Notes under the pieces: model-generated
The model's database searches: none
What the model was told of the DNA's origin: nothing
Seen by the model: only the letters and a program-made list of their open reading frames with translations
Made by a program: the position numbers and the translations under genes
NCBI GenBank assembly: GCA_019084025.1
Contig: JAHRBI010000006.1
Location: 62,001 to 126,000, forward strand
Reading direction: 5' to 3'
Origin: Burkholderiaceae bacterium DAT-1
GTDB taxonomy: Bacteria; Pseudomonadota; Gammaproteobacteria; Burkholderiales; Chitinimonadaceae
Length of the DNA stretch: 64,000 nucleotides
Part shown: piece after piece, positions 47,211-57,500 of the stretch
How the letters are laid out: every line of letters starts with the position of its first letter
Position numbering within the stretch: the first letter of the stretch is position 1

Positions 47211-48635
47211 TTACTTGGCCAGCGGGGCGCGATAGCCGCCACCCAGGGCACGTGTCAATTGCAGTTGTGCCGACAGAGTGCGGCCTTTCAACTGGATCAT
47301 CTGTTCCTGCTGGATCAGGATGGGTAGACGGCTTTGCAGGACGCTCACCTGATCGGTCAGTCCTCGATCTGCACGGGCCTGCACCGCCTTTTCGATGGCA
47401 GCGGCTGCATCCAGTGAGGCGCGCAGCGTTTGTTCCTGCTTGCCATAACCCTGCACCAGCGCTACCTGCTCACCGATTTCCTTCACGGCATCCACAATGG
47501 TCTGGTTGTACTGGGCAATGGCCAGATCTACACCTGCCTGCTCGGATGCCAGATTCGCCTTCAACCTGCCGGACTCGAAAATGGGCAGGTGCAAGGCGGG
47601 TGCAATACCTGCCGTACGACTGGAAGAACGCAGCAAGGTATCCAGTTCAACGCTGGTAAATCCCGCAAATGCAGTCAGGCTGAAATCAGGATAAAACGCC
47701 GCCTTGGCCGCATCGACCCGGTAGCCGAGGCTTTCCACCCGCAGCTTTGATGCCTGGACATCCGCACGATTGGCGACCAGATCAAGCGAAGCCGGCACAC
47801 TAGCCTGCATGCGGGGTAAGGAACGTGGCGACAAGGCCGGCGACCTGGTGTCACCTGTCAGCGCACGCAACTGTACTTCGGCGACTCGCATGCTGGCTTC
47901 ACTCACTGCCTGCATCTGCTGGATCGCCGCAATTTCAAATTCTGTCTGGCGCTGTACGGTAACGGGATCGAGACCACGCGCCAGTCGTTTCTGATTGATG
48001 ACGCGAATCTGGTCACGAATCTTTAATTGCTGGGCAAACATTTCCTGACGTGCCGCTTCCACCTGCCAGGCCATATAGGACTGTGCAACCGCTACGGTCA
48101 TTACATTTTCGACTGCAGCACGCTCTGCACGTGCGGCCTGAGTTTGACCAAGCGCTGCCGATACACCTGCACGATGGCGTCCCCACCAGTCGAAGTCGTA
48201 GCTAAAATCCAGCGCCGCGCGGCCCATAGTCAGCCAGCTTCCAGCCAGCGGCGGCGGGAAGATGTAGTTTTCGCTCTCATACTCACGGCTAAGCGAGGCG
48301 TTCGCAGACAGCATCGGACCGCTATCTGCTCGCGCCTGATCAACAACTAGCTGTGCCTGCTTCACCCGGGCCGCAGCCACATCTAGCTGCGGCGCATGAG
48401 CCAGCGCTTGCTGGATGAGCGCATTCAACTGATCATCACCCAGCAGCTTCCACCAGTCGGCAGCAGGCCAGTCACCCTGAGGAAGCGTAGACGGAGGCAC
48501 AGTTTCCGACTGCGCGGCGCGCATTGCAGCATGCCCGTGATCAGGTGGAATCGCTGCACACCCTGCCAGCAATACTCCCGAAACAGCGATGGCGAGCGCA
48601 CCACGTATATATTGTTTCACATCTGGATAATTCAT
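47211..48635 (-). CDS. Outer membrane efflux lipoprotein (NodT/OprM family)
   Basis: A 474-residue outer-membrane factor with a lipoprotein signal: hydrophobic N-terminus then LLAGC, giving a lipid-modified cysteine at about residue 26. The two OEP repeats are present (WPAADWWKLLGDDQLNALIQQALAHAP begins the first; ANRADVQASKLRVESLGYRVDAAKAAFYPDFSLTAF the second). Together with EmrA and EmrB it makes a complete tripartite pump in one operon, unlike E. coli emrAB, which uses the unlinked TolC. It is preceded by a T-tailed hairpin (48654-48681) that could attenuate its expression. Confidence 0.92.
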   Translation of the reverse strand: MNYPDVKQYIRGALAIAVSGVLLAGCAAIPPDHGHAAMRAAQSETVPPSTLPQGDWPAADWWKLLGDDQLNALIQQALAHAPQLDVAAARVKQAQLVVDQARADSGPMLSANASLSREYESENYIFPPPLAGSWLTMGRAALDFSYDFDWWGRHRAGVSAALGQTQAARAERAAVENVMTVAVAQSYMAWQVEAARQEMFAQQLKIRDQIRVINQKRLARGLDPVTVQRQTEFEIAAIQQMQAVSEASMRVAEVQLRALTGDTRSPALSPRSLPRMQASVPASLDLVANRADVQASKLRVESLGYRVDAAKAAFYPDFSLTAFAGFTSVELDTLLRSSSRTAGIAPALHLPIFESGRLKANLASEQAGVDLAIAQYNQTIVDAVKEIGEQVALVQGYGKQEQTLRASLDAAAAIEKAVQARADRGLTDQVSVLQSRLPILIQQEQMIQLKGRTLSAQLQLTRALGGGYRAPLAK

Positions 48636-48653
48636 TTTTTAACCATATCCGTC

Positions 48654-48681
48654 AAAAAATGCCGGATCATCTATCCGGCAT
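48654..48681 (-). terminator. T-tailed hairpin between marR and the efflux genes
   Basis: Read on the minus strand, a perfect nine-base-pair stem (ATGCCGGAT, five-base loop, ATCCGGCAT) is followed by a run of T. It lies between the MarR gene and the first pump gene, with only about 19 bases left before the pump start codon. It looks like an intrinsic terminator or attenuator inside the operon. Confidence 0.75.
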
Positions 48682-48718
48682 GTTGAACCTATTTGGATCT
48701 GAGAAACAGTCTAAGACC

Positions 48719-49249
48719 TTAGTCTACCTGTTCGTCCATCTTGTAAAGTTCACTCAGCAGTCGCTTGAGTAAACCCTCAAGCAACACCTTTTCCTCGTCA
48801 CTAAAACAGGCAAAAGCTTTGCACAGGCGATCGCGCATGTGTGGCAGCAGCGCCTCCATCAATTCGGCACCCGCGGGCGCCAGTCGCAAATCGATGCGTC
48901 GGCGATCTTCGGGATTCGGATCACGAATCAGAAGCCCCTTCGCCACCAGATCATCACAGATACGGGTGACATTGGCACGCGACTCCCCGGTCACTTCACT
49001 CAAGCCGGATGGATTGATGGTTTCCAGTTCAGCGCGATATAACATAAGCAAGGCACTGAAACTCACATGATTCAATCCGTTCTTGCGGAAAATGTGATTG
49101 GCGTCTGTTACCATCAAGTCATTGATATGCTTGACGAGATGCTTGAGTACCACGTTACGGAATTCTGGCTCCGGAAGTCGGGTGCACACTTGCGCAATCC
49201 GCTTTTCAACGGGTACGAAACGCGGCGGGGTAAGATTCTGCTGTTCCAT
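48719..49249 (-). CDS. MarR family repressor (EmrR-like)
   Basis: A 176-residue winged-helix MarR protein, probably the drug-responsive repressor of the efflux genes that follow. The N-terminal FVPVEKR resembles EmrR; the recognition helix region is SGLSEVTGESRANVTRICDDLVAKGLL, and the wing is DPNPEDRRRIDLRLAPAG. The ATG has no ribosome-binding site. The best promoter, -35 TTGACT and -10 TACTAT 17 bases apart, would start RNA at or next to the ATG, so the message may be leaderless. A palindrome overlaps that promoter, consistent with autoregulation. Confidence 0.88.
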   Translation of the reverse strand: MEQQNLTPPRFVPVEKRIAQVCTRLPEPEFRNVVLKHLVKHINDLMVTDANHIFRKNGLNHVSFSALLMLYRAELETINPSGLSEVTGESRANVTRICDDLVAKGLLIRDPNPEDRRRIDLRLAPAGAELMEALLPHMRDRLCKAFACFSDEEKVLLEGLLKRLLSELYKMDEQVD

Positions 49250-49254
49250 GCAAA

Positions 49255-49288
49255 AATAGTAAATCTTTCAACTATTCCAGTCAATACA
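49255..49288 (-). promoter_or_regulatory. marR promoter with overlapping palindromic operator
   Basis: On the minus strand TTGACT (49279-49284) and TACTAT (49256-49261) are separated by 17 bases. The inverted repeat AATAGT-N10-ACTATT (49255-49276) covers the spacer and -10 box, where a MarR dimer would block transcription. The -10 lies only about six bases before the start codon. Confidence 0.55.
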
Positions 49289-49438
49289 GATAGCCCTCCG
49301 TATATCGGTAAGATTACGAAAAGACTTGCAACTACCACTTGAATATATTCTCTAATAACCTCATATAGCATCCTGAGACAACGGCCTATCTAGTTGGTAG
49401 CCGGTCTTAAACTGAATAACTCTTATGCGAGTACACGA

Positions 49439-50404
49439 ATGAAACGCCCGATCCTGAATCTGTTGATGGTTTCACTGATTTCGGCATCCCTTGCCCTGCC
49501 TGCACAAGCACGCCTTGGTGGTAGCAGCGGTGGCAGCAGATCTACAGCGGTTGCGCCTAGAAGTGCAGTCACTCAACCTGGCCGCGTTGGCGGTGGTAAG
49601 AGTGTTGGCATGCAGCGCGACCAAGTCGTCAACAATGTCCGCAATGGCAATGTGCCGCCTCAGGGTGCTGCACAGGCCGCGCCTAACGCTGCACCTGCCT
49701 ATGCAGCTCAGCCGCAGCAAGCACAGCGCAGTGGGCCGGGCTGGGGTACGGTGGCAGGCGCAGCCGCCGCGGGTGCCGCAGTAGGCTATCTGGCGGGTCA
49801 TTCCAATACGCCACAGGCTGTTGCACCTGCTCCGGCAGTGCAGGCAGTGGCACCTGCGGGCACTGCACCTGCCGCAGGGTATACGCAACCACAAAGTAGC
49901 GGAGGGTCGTTTATGCCCTTGTTGCTGATTCTGGGCCTGGTGGGTATCGCTGCATGGTTCATGTTCCGCCGCGCAGGCAATCGTCCGGCAGCAGCATCAG
50001 TTAATCAAGCAGCCTATGATGCGGCACCGCGCGACTTCAGCATTCCGTCGATCGGCAGCGGCAATCAGGCTGCTGGTAATGGCAATGCACGTACGACACT
50101 CCTGCCGCAGGCTGAAAAGTTGTATCGCGATCTGCAGCAGGCCAATTCGACAGGTGACCATGGTTATCTGCGCGCTCACTGTACCGACGCCCTGTATGCA
50201 GAACTGGCTCCAACCGTAGGTGCTGGCCAGACATTCGTGAACACCGTGTCCTGCATACTCGCCGATGACAGCGCTGGCATGGCATCGATTCGCTATCGTG
50301 CCGTACTGACCGAAGATGGTGGCCATCCAGAAGAAATCGATGAAGTCTGGCACTTTGTGCAGCAAGGCACTGAATGGCGCCTGGCAGGTATCCAGCAGGT
50401 CTGA
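49439..50404 (+). CDS. Tim44-like domain membrane protein
   Basis: A 321-residue protein with a signal peptide (cleaved near ALPAQA-RLGG), a Gly/Ser/Ala/Gln-rich low-complexity region (about 25-150), a membrane helix (FMPLLLILGLVGIAAWFMFRR), and a C-terminal Tim44-like domain (about 205-320; LYRDLQQANSTGDHGYLRAHCTDALYAEL). In bacteria such proteins are widespread but of unknown role; transport or membrane assembly are guesses. The ATG gives MKRPILNLLMVSLIS; it is divergent from marR. A strong terminator follows. Confidence 0.88.
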   Translation: MKRPILNLLMVSLISASLALPAQARLGGSSGGSRSTAVAPRSAVTQPGRVGGGKSVGMQRDQVVNNVRNGNVPPQGAAQAAPNAAPAYAAQPQQAQRSGPGWGTVAGAAAAGAAVGYLAGHSNTPQAVAPAPAVQAVAPAGTAPAAGYTQPQSSGGSFMPLLLILGLVGIAAWFMFRRAGNRPAAASVNQAAYDAAPRDFSIPSIGSGNQAAGNGNARTTLLPQAEKLYRDLQQANSTGDHGYLRAHCTDALYAELAPTVGAGQTFVNTVSCILADDSAGMASIRYRAVLTEDGGHPEEIDEVWHFVQQGTEWRLAGIQQV

Positions 50405-50503
50405 TTCTGTTTTATCGACTTCGATGCTTCATCCCCTCGATTTGAGGATAAGCTCGGGTAGATGACTGATCGTCTCTGGTTCCGAACCCATTCGATACGA
50501 TAG

Positions 50504-50535
50504 AAGGGGAACGCGATAAAAGCGTTCCCCTTTTT
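50504..50535 (+). terminator. Intrinsic terminator after the Tim44-like gene
   Basis: An 11-base-pair stem (AAGGGGAACGC, loop of 7, GCGTTCCCCTT) followed by five Ts, about 100 bases after the stop codon. Confidence 0.9.
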
Positions 50536-50706
50536 CTTTGCACATCCTTCGTTCACCGTCGCATCAGGATACAAAACTGGATAGGCAGATGTGACCGAGA
50601 TCATCATTGCGCCTGCCATCCTTCTGCTCTAGCAGTCATGTGCGACGTTGCATGGCTGGTTTAGCTTTCCGTCTCTCATTGACCACCGAACAACTCTGAC
50701 GCGCAT

Positions 50707-50740
50707 AAAAAAACATCCCACTGAAACCAGTGGGATGTTT
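50707..50740 (-). terminator. Intrinsic terminator of the giant autotransporter gene
   Basis: On the minus strand a perfect 13-base-pair stem (AAACATCCCACTG, loop GTTT, complement) is followed by seven Ts. It lies 45 bases after the autotransporter stop codon. Confidence 0.9.
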
Positions 50741-50785
50741 GCTGTCACAGAGGACCCGTTTCGCATCGGGCTCCCACCTGGCTTG

Positions 50786-51580
50786 TTAGAAGCCTGCGCG
50801 CAGCTCCAGGTTTGCCTGATTGCCACCGCTACGCTTCTCGACCTTGCCGGTCAGCGTCATCGACTTCGACAGTGCGTAGCCAAGCGTGATGCCACCGGAA
50901 GTACGTGTCTTCTTCTCGCTAGCAAAAACAACCGGGAACTGAACGCGTGCATCACCGATCAGGCGTGCATTCATCTCGCCACCCTTGCTCGCCAGATCAC
51001 GATCAACACCAAGATCCAAGGAAGCAGCCAGCGTATTACCACCCACCAGGAAATCGTGAGACACGGCTACACCAGACTGCAGTGTGGTACGCGAAGCGTT
51101 GAAGCCATTACTGGACAGCAGCTGCGCCGACGATCCGCTTTCGTTAAAGCCCTTGATGCTGGTACTGGAATGCGCCAGATTGATGCGCGGAACAACCGTC
51201 CACTCTTCACCGCGCAAGGCAAGATAGCTTGCACCAATGCTGGCATCGACACCTGTGCTATCCACGTTAGCATTGGCAGCACCATCCCACAGGCTACGAT
51301 GCATATCGAAGCTGTTACGGTTAAAGCCAAGGCTATCAGTCATCAGCCAGCCCTCACCAAATGGCACCTTCGCATAAGCTGTCAGACCTTGACCCTTTGC
51401 AGAACCAGATGTGTAGAGCGCATTGACATCACCACTTGCGTTATTGGCGATGAAGCCAACACTCAGCGATTCAAGATGCTTCTCAACGCCAACGTAGAAG
51501 TCCTTGCGCTTGGTCTGCTTGCCCGCCTCATCCAGCTTGCCGCTTGAGTAGCCAGCAAAGACAGTATGCTCTCCGGATAC
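50786..51580 (-). other. Autotransporter beta-barrel domain
   Basis: The C-terminal about 265 residues show alternating amphipathic strands (VFAGYSSGK, KDFYVGVEKHL, SVGFIANNASGD, AYAKVPFG and so on) and finish with a terminal phenylalanine, the signal for outer-membrane assembly by BAM. The barrel translocates the passenger to the surface. Confidence 0.88.
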
Positions 51581-54500
51581 GCCAGCTGCGGCAGGTGTTG
51601 CACGCGCCCAAATCAAATCAGACACAAGCTTGCCGGATTGCAGTGCAAAATCACTTGTCAGGCTGAATTGTTCTGGCACAAATCGCGCCAGATTATCAGC
51701 AGAAATCAGCGTTGCATACGCAGTGGCGCCGGCTGCTGTTTCCGAGTTGATCTGGCTTGCAGCCACATCTCCGGTCGCAGCAGACATGATGACACGCATC
51801 GCGCCGCGCTGGTTAGCATTTGCACCCAGTTGGGAGAAGTCTGCACTTGCACCATCCAAGCCAGTTGCAATCAGCTGACCAGATGCCACATCAAATACTG
51901 CAGATGCATTGGACATTGCCTGATTACCGGTCACATCGCTCTTCTTGATGAAACCAACCGAGCCAAAGTGTCCCTTGGCTGCCTTGGCGAGACGACCGCC
52001 TTGCAGGTTGGCGAGAATCTGGAAGGTGTTACCGCGAGCCAGATTAACCTTTTCATCCACGACAACATTAAGCGTACTGCTCTTGTTGATGGTCACATTG
52101 CCGCCAACGCGAACCTGATCGAAGGCAACTGCGCCCGTGGAGGTTGTCTGGATTTCTGCCTTGTACAGTGCATTCTCCGTATAGTTGCCGGTGACGGCGA
52201 CCATACCCGGAGAGTTACCCGGCGACAGCGTACCGTTATTGGTAAAGTCACCCGCAAAGGTCAGATAACCCTGGACGCTCGAACCCAGCGGGTTCACAAA
52301 GCCACCTTGAGCATTCACCAAACCGCCGCGTGTCAGTGAGGTACCGCCATTCAGCACCAGGTACTTGAGCGTTGAACCAGTCTCAAGATTGAGCTGCGAG
52401 CCATTATCAAGTGTGATGGTACCCGTGCCGCCAGCTTGGGTTGCATCAAGCATGGCGCCATTACCCACGGTAAGCACACTGCCGCTACCAACAGAAGCAC
52501 TTTGTACGGTTACCGATGTGCCGTTTCCGGTAATGGCAAAGTAACCACCATTACTCACATTCACAGCCTTGGCAGCAGAAGTACCGCTACCAATCGTGAA
52601 TTCGCCACCCGTCTGGTTGAATTGCGAATTCGCCGCATTGATGGTGCCCTTGAAGTAGCCACCATTCAGCACATTCAGCTGATACGCATTCAGATTGGCA
52701 ATACCGGTACCGCTCAGACTGTTAATCGTCTCAGTACCCGCATTCAGATTGATTGTGCCATTCAGCAGCACATCAGGCGTACCGATCAGGGACTGGAAGA
52801 TGTTGTCTGCAACAACCGACGGGCCACCCAGATTCAGTACCGCACCAGTTGTAATGTTGATGGACGACGCTGCGATCGTGCCATAAACATTGACTGCGCC
52901 CGGTGTGGAAACAGGTGTGACACTCACCGCATCAACCGTCATCTGGCCTGCACGAGTTTGATCTGCAGAAGGCATTGCACGGCCACCTGCGTCAGCAAAT
53001 ACCACCATTGCACCGGTACCGAGGTTGGCATTAATCACCGAACCACCGTACAGCGCATAGGTACCTGCTGTAAGGGTCTTGCCTGCGCCGTTGATCACGC
53101 CGGTATTCACAAATGTGTCGATCACATCATTTGTACCCAGTGCAACCGTACCGTTGTTGATCAGACGAGCATTGCTGGCCAAGCCACCATTCACATCGTT
53201 CAGCGTAGCACCTGCTGCAATGGCAACACTGCTCGATGACAGACTGCCAACCAGATCAAGCGTGCCACCGGCAACCTGGGTCTGACCAGTAAAGGTATTC
53301 TTGCCAGACAGTGTCAAGGTACCGGCGGACTTCTTGACCAGTGCTGGATTGGCCAGACCCTTGCCATTGTCTACCAGCTGACCACTGAACGAACCTTGAT
53401 TCAGGATCAATGCGCCATTGGCAACATTGATCTCACCCGCGCCGGTCAGTCGATCGATGGTCTCGTTACCGCCGAGCACCAGGTTGGCGCCGCTATCAAC
53501 CTGCAATGCTGCAGACTGATTTGCCAGACGTCCGCCCTTTGCAAGCGTAGTGCTACCTGAACGGATTGCCACCGATTCAGCTTTGGTCGAACCATTCAGC
53601 GCAACCTTGCCATCAGCAGTCAATGTACCTGTACCCAGATCGACATTGATCACCGCGCCGTCGTTCAGTCCATAGTTTGCTGCGGTCAGCGTCACGCCCT
53701 GTGCGCCGCTCAACTCACCCGAGTTGACCAGCTGAGCAATGGTCTGATTTGCACCCAGCCAAACCTTACCCGCATTACTAAGTTTCGAGTTGTTAGCCAA
53801 ACCAGCCGCTGCATTGTTTAGCTGAGCACCTGCGTCAACGACGACCGAATCACTCGCCAAACTACCTTGCAAGTCAAGCATACCGCCATGAATGAGGGTC
53901 TGACCGGTATAGGTATTCTGACCTGACAATGTCAGTGAGCCATCGGAATTTTTAACCAGCGAGCCACGTGCCCCTTCGCTGCCGTCCACCAGTCGACCGG
54001 AGAACGAACCACTATTCAGCGAAAGCGTACCATTGCCCAGCGCAATTTGACCTGCACCTGCCAGGGTATTGATCGACTCGCTGCCACCCATTAACAGGGC
54101 AGCATCACCATTGACTTGAAGCGCCACGGACGAATTGGTCAGTCGGCCGCCAGAACCCAGACGCGTAGTACCATTCTTGATTTCGACTGCAGATGCGGCA
54201 CTCGTGCCATTAATCGTCACAGCACCATCAGCCGTCAGAGTACCGCCACCCAAGTTGGCATTTACAACCGACCCGCTGCCCAGTGCATAGGTAGATGCGG
54301 AGAGCGTACCTGTACCATCAATGATGCCAGAGTTAATCAGTGCAGCGATCTGGTCGTTTTCGCCCACAGATAGCCGGCCAAAATTCACCACACGAGCTGA
54401 ATCAGACAAGCCACCGCGGAGGTCGAATAACGCCCCACCCTGATTAATCGTGACAAGATTGCTTGCCAGCGAACCTGTCAGGGTAATTGCACCCGCATTA

Positions 54501-57500
54501 ATAGTGGTGCTACCACTGAAGGTATTGCTACCCGAAAGTGTTAGGTTGCCATTGCCACGCTTAACGAGAGAAGCACCCGAACCGCCTGCTACACCACCAT
54601 CCTGCAGTGAGCCAGCAAACAGCGTATCGCTATTCTGATTCAGGGTCAGTGTTTTGCCACCGAGGCTGATCGTACCTGCACCGGCAATCGAGCCAACGGT
54701 CTGATTGGCCGCTGCGGACAGATCCAGCTTTGCAGTCCTTGCTTCAACTGAAACAGCGGCTGCCGTATTCAGGCTACTTGAACGACCAAGTGTTGTCGTA
54801 CCGGTTTGCACGGCAAATGCCGACGCATCACTCTTACCATTCAGCGTCACATTGCCGTTGGCTGTCAGGTTACCCGTGCCGAGGTTAGCGTCAATCACTG
54901 AGCCATCGCGCAGATCATACTGCTTGGCTGTGAGTGTCTTGCCAAGGCCGGAAACGGTGCCGGAATTAACCAGCGTTGCAATGGTCTCGTTGTCACCCAG
55001 GCTGAATCTACCGTCATTGCTTACTGTTGCAGCATCTGCTAGGCCACCCGCAACATCGACAAATGTTGCACCCTTAGCAATGTCGATAGCCTTGCTCGAC
55101 AGGGTACCAAGTAGGTTTAAGGTGCCTGCATTGACCTTCACCTTACCGGCAAAGGCGTTGTCGCCATACAAGTCCAGCATGTAGTTGCCTGTTTTGACCA
55201 GCGCAACGTCATCCTTAGCCTTACCTTCATCAACCAGACGGCCATAGAAGGAACCACCTTCAACAGTCAGGCTGCCCTTGGCAAGATTGACGGTACCTTC
55301 ACCTCTCAGCCAGTAGATCGATTCCTTACCACCCGTGACCAGAGTGGCGCCTTTATCAACCTGCACATTAACGCCTGCATTGGTAAAGCGACCAGCGGAA
55401 CCCAGAGTTGTTGTACCACTTTGAACCATTGCAACCAATGCACCGATCGTGCCATTGAGTGCAACCGTGCCGGACGAATACAAGTAACCATTACTCAGAT
55501 TGGCATTCGCCACTGAACCATCCAGCATGAAATACTGATTAGCAGTCAGTGTTTTACCGACACCATCGAGGGTGCCATTGTTAACAATACTTCTAACCTC
55601 TTCATCGGCACCTAATACCACCTTACCTTTGCTAGTCAACTCGGTATACGCTTGCAAACCAGAGTTGGCATCAATCAGGGTAGAGTCGGTACCAACATAG
55701 ACAGATCGGCTATCAAGTGAACCGGTCAGTGTGAGCTTGCCTGCTTCGACGGTAGTCCATCCGGTGTAGGTATTCTTTCCAGATAAGGTTAAATTGCCCG
55801 TTCCCAGCTTGCGCAATCCCGCAACATATTTAGTTGCTTGGTCTTCTTTAATCGAACCCGAGAATGTCGTGTCGACATTCTGATCCAGCGTCAAAACCGA
55901 AGTGCCCAAGGCTACCGTGCCCACACCGCTCAGCGAGCCTATGGTTTGATTCTTTGCGCGCGACAGATCCAGCGTTGCGTTATCTGATTCAATAGACACG
56001 GCTGCCTTATCAAATAGATCGCCATTTACCCCCAGTTTCGTCGTACCTGTTTGGACCGCAAATACAGACGCGTCGCTCTTGCCGTTCAGCGCGACTTCGC
56101 CATTTGCAGTCAGGCTGCCTGTTCCCAGGTTCGCGTCAATCACCGAGCCATCACGAAGATCATACTGTTCGGCAGTTAGCGTGTTTCCCACGCCATTTAC
56201 TGTACCGCTATTCACAAGTTTACCGATGGTATCGCTGACACCGAGGGTAAATTCGCCGTTGTTGGTCAAGGTAGCGCCATCTGCCAATTTGCCATTCACA
56301 TCCACCAGATGTGCATCTTTAGCAACTTCCACAGATTTGCTTGATAGCGAGCCGAACAGATTGAGTGTGCCCGCATTGACCTGAGTATGACCAGTAATTG
56401 TGTTACTGCCATACAGGTCTAACGTAGCATTAGAATTTTTGATAAGCGCAGAATCACTAGGTTCTTTGCCATCATCAATCAAATTACCTTGGAACGAACC
56501 GCGGTCCACCGTCAATCCGCCCTTGGCCAGATTGATAACCCCTGCGCCATAAAGCCCATCAACTGCTTCTGCACCACCCGTTACCAGTGTCGCGCCGCTC
56601 TCAACATGCAGCGCCGTTGCTGCATTAATCAGGCGCCCAGCCGAACCAAACGTAGTTGTGCCGCTTCTGACTTCGACCTGCTCCGCATCTACCGTACCAT
56701 TCAATGCCACACTACCATCACTCTTGAGCGAACCCATGCCCAAGTTCGCATTGATAATGGAACCATCTTGCAGCTCATAGCCTTTTGTCGCGGTCAGCGT
56801 TTTGCCTACGCCATCAAGGGTGCCACTGTTAACAAGGTGCGCAATTCCCTCATCAGTCCCTAGATCCAACACACCCTGATTAGTAACCTCAGCGGTGCTA
56901 CTCAAACCACCGTTGACATCAGTGAATTTTGTTTCTTTTGCAATATCGATCTTTTGACTGTCCAGTGTCCCAGTCAGGGTGATCGCACCTGCAGACAGTG
57001 TTGTTGCCCCGGTATAGGTATTATCCCCGCTGAGGGTAAGGTGTCCCGCGCCTAGCTTCTCCAGTTTACCTGCCGTTCCACCCGAACTGCCGCCATCCTG
57101 AATTGAACCTTCATAGATTGCGTCGATATCTTGATTCAGCTTCAGCTTTTTGCTTCCCAGCGCCACCTTACCAGTACCCGTAAGCGAGCGAATGGTTTGA
57201 TCTGCCGCGCCGGATAAATCAAGCGCTGCAGTATTTGCATCGATGGACACTTCAACCATATCCGACAGATCACCGAAGGCGCCCAGTGTTGTTGTGCCAG
57301 TTTGCACGTCCAGCAACAGTGCATCGCTCTTGCCATTCAAGTTGACCCGGCCGTTTGCAATGATTTTACCGGTACCCAAATTGACATTGACCTTAGCGCT
57401 GTCATTCAGGTTGTAAGTTTTGGCGGTGAGTGTGTGAACAACATTAGGTGTACCAGCGAGTACCAGATTGTTGATCTCGCCATTGTTGGTAAAGGTATCG

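Noticed and set aside
50648-53239. Long plus-strand open frames (299, 257 and 267 codons) opposite the autotransporter
   Set aside because: They lie antisense to a repetitive gene with strong codon bias, lack ribosome-binding sites and recognisable domains, and their cysteine- and arginine-rich sequences are typical of shadow frames.
53030-57420. Possible CRISPR-like array because of regular repeats
   Set aside because: The period is about 620 bases, the repeats are in frame and encode a beta-helix; there are no short identical repeats with unique spacers and no cas genes.
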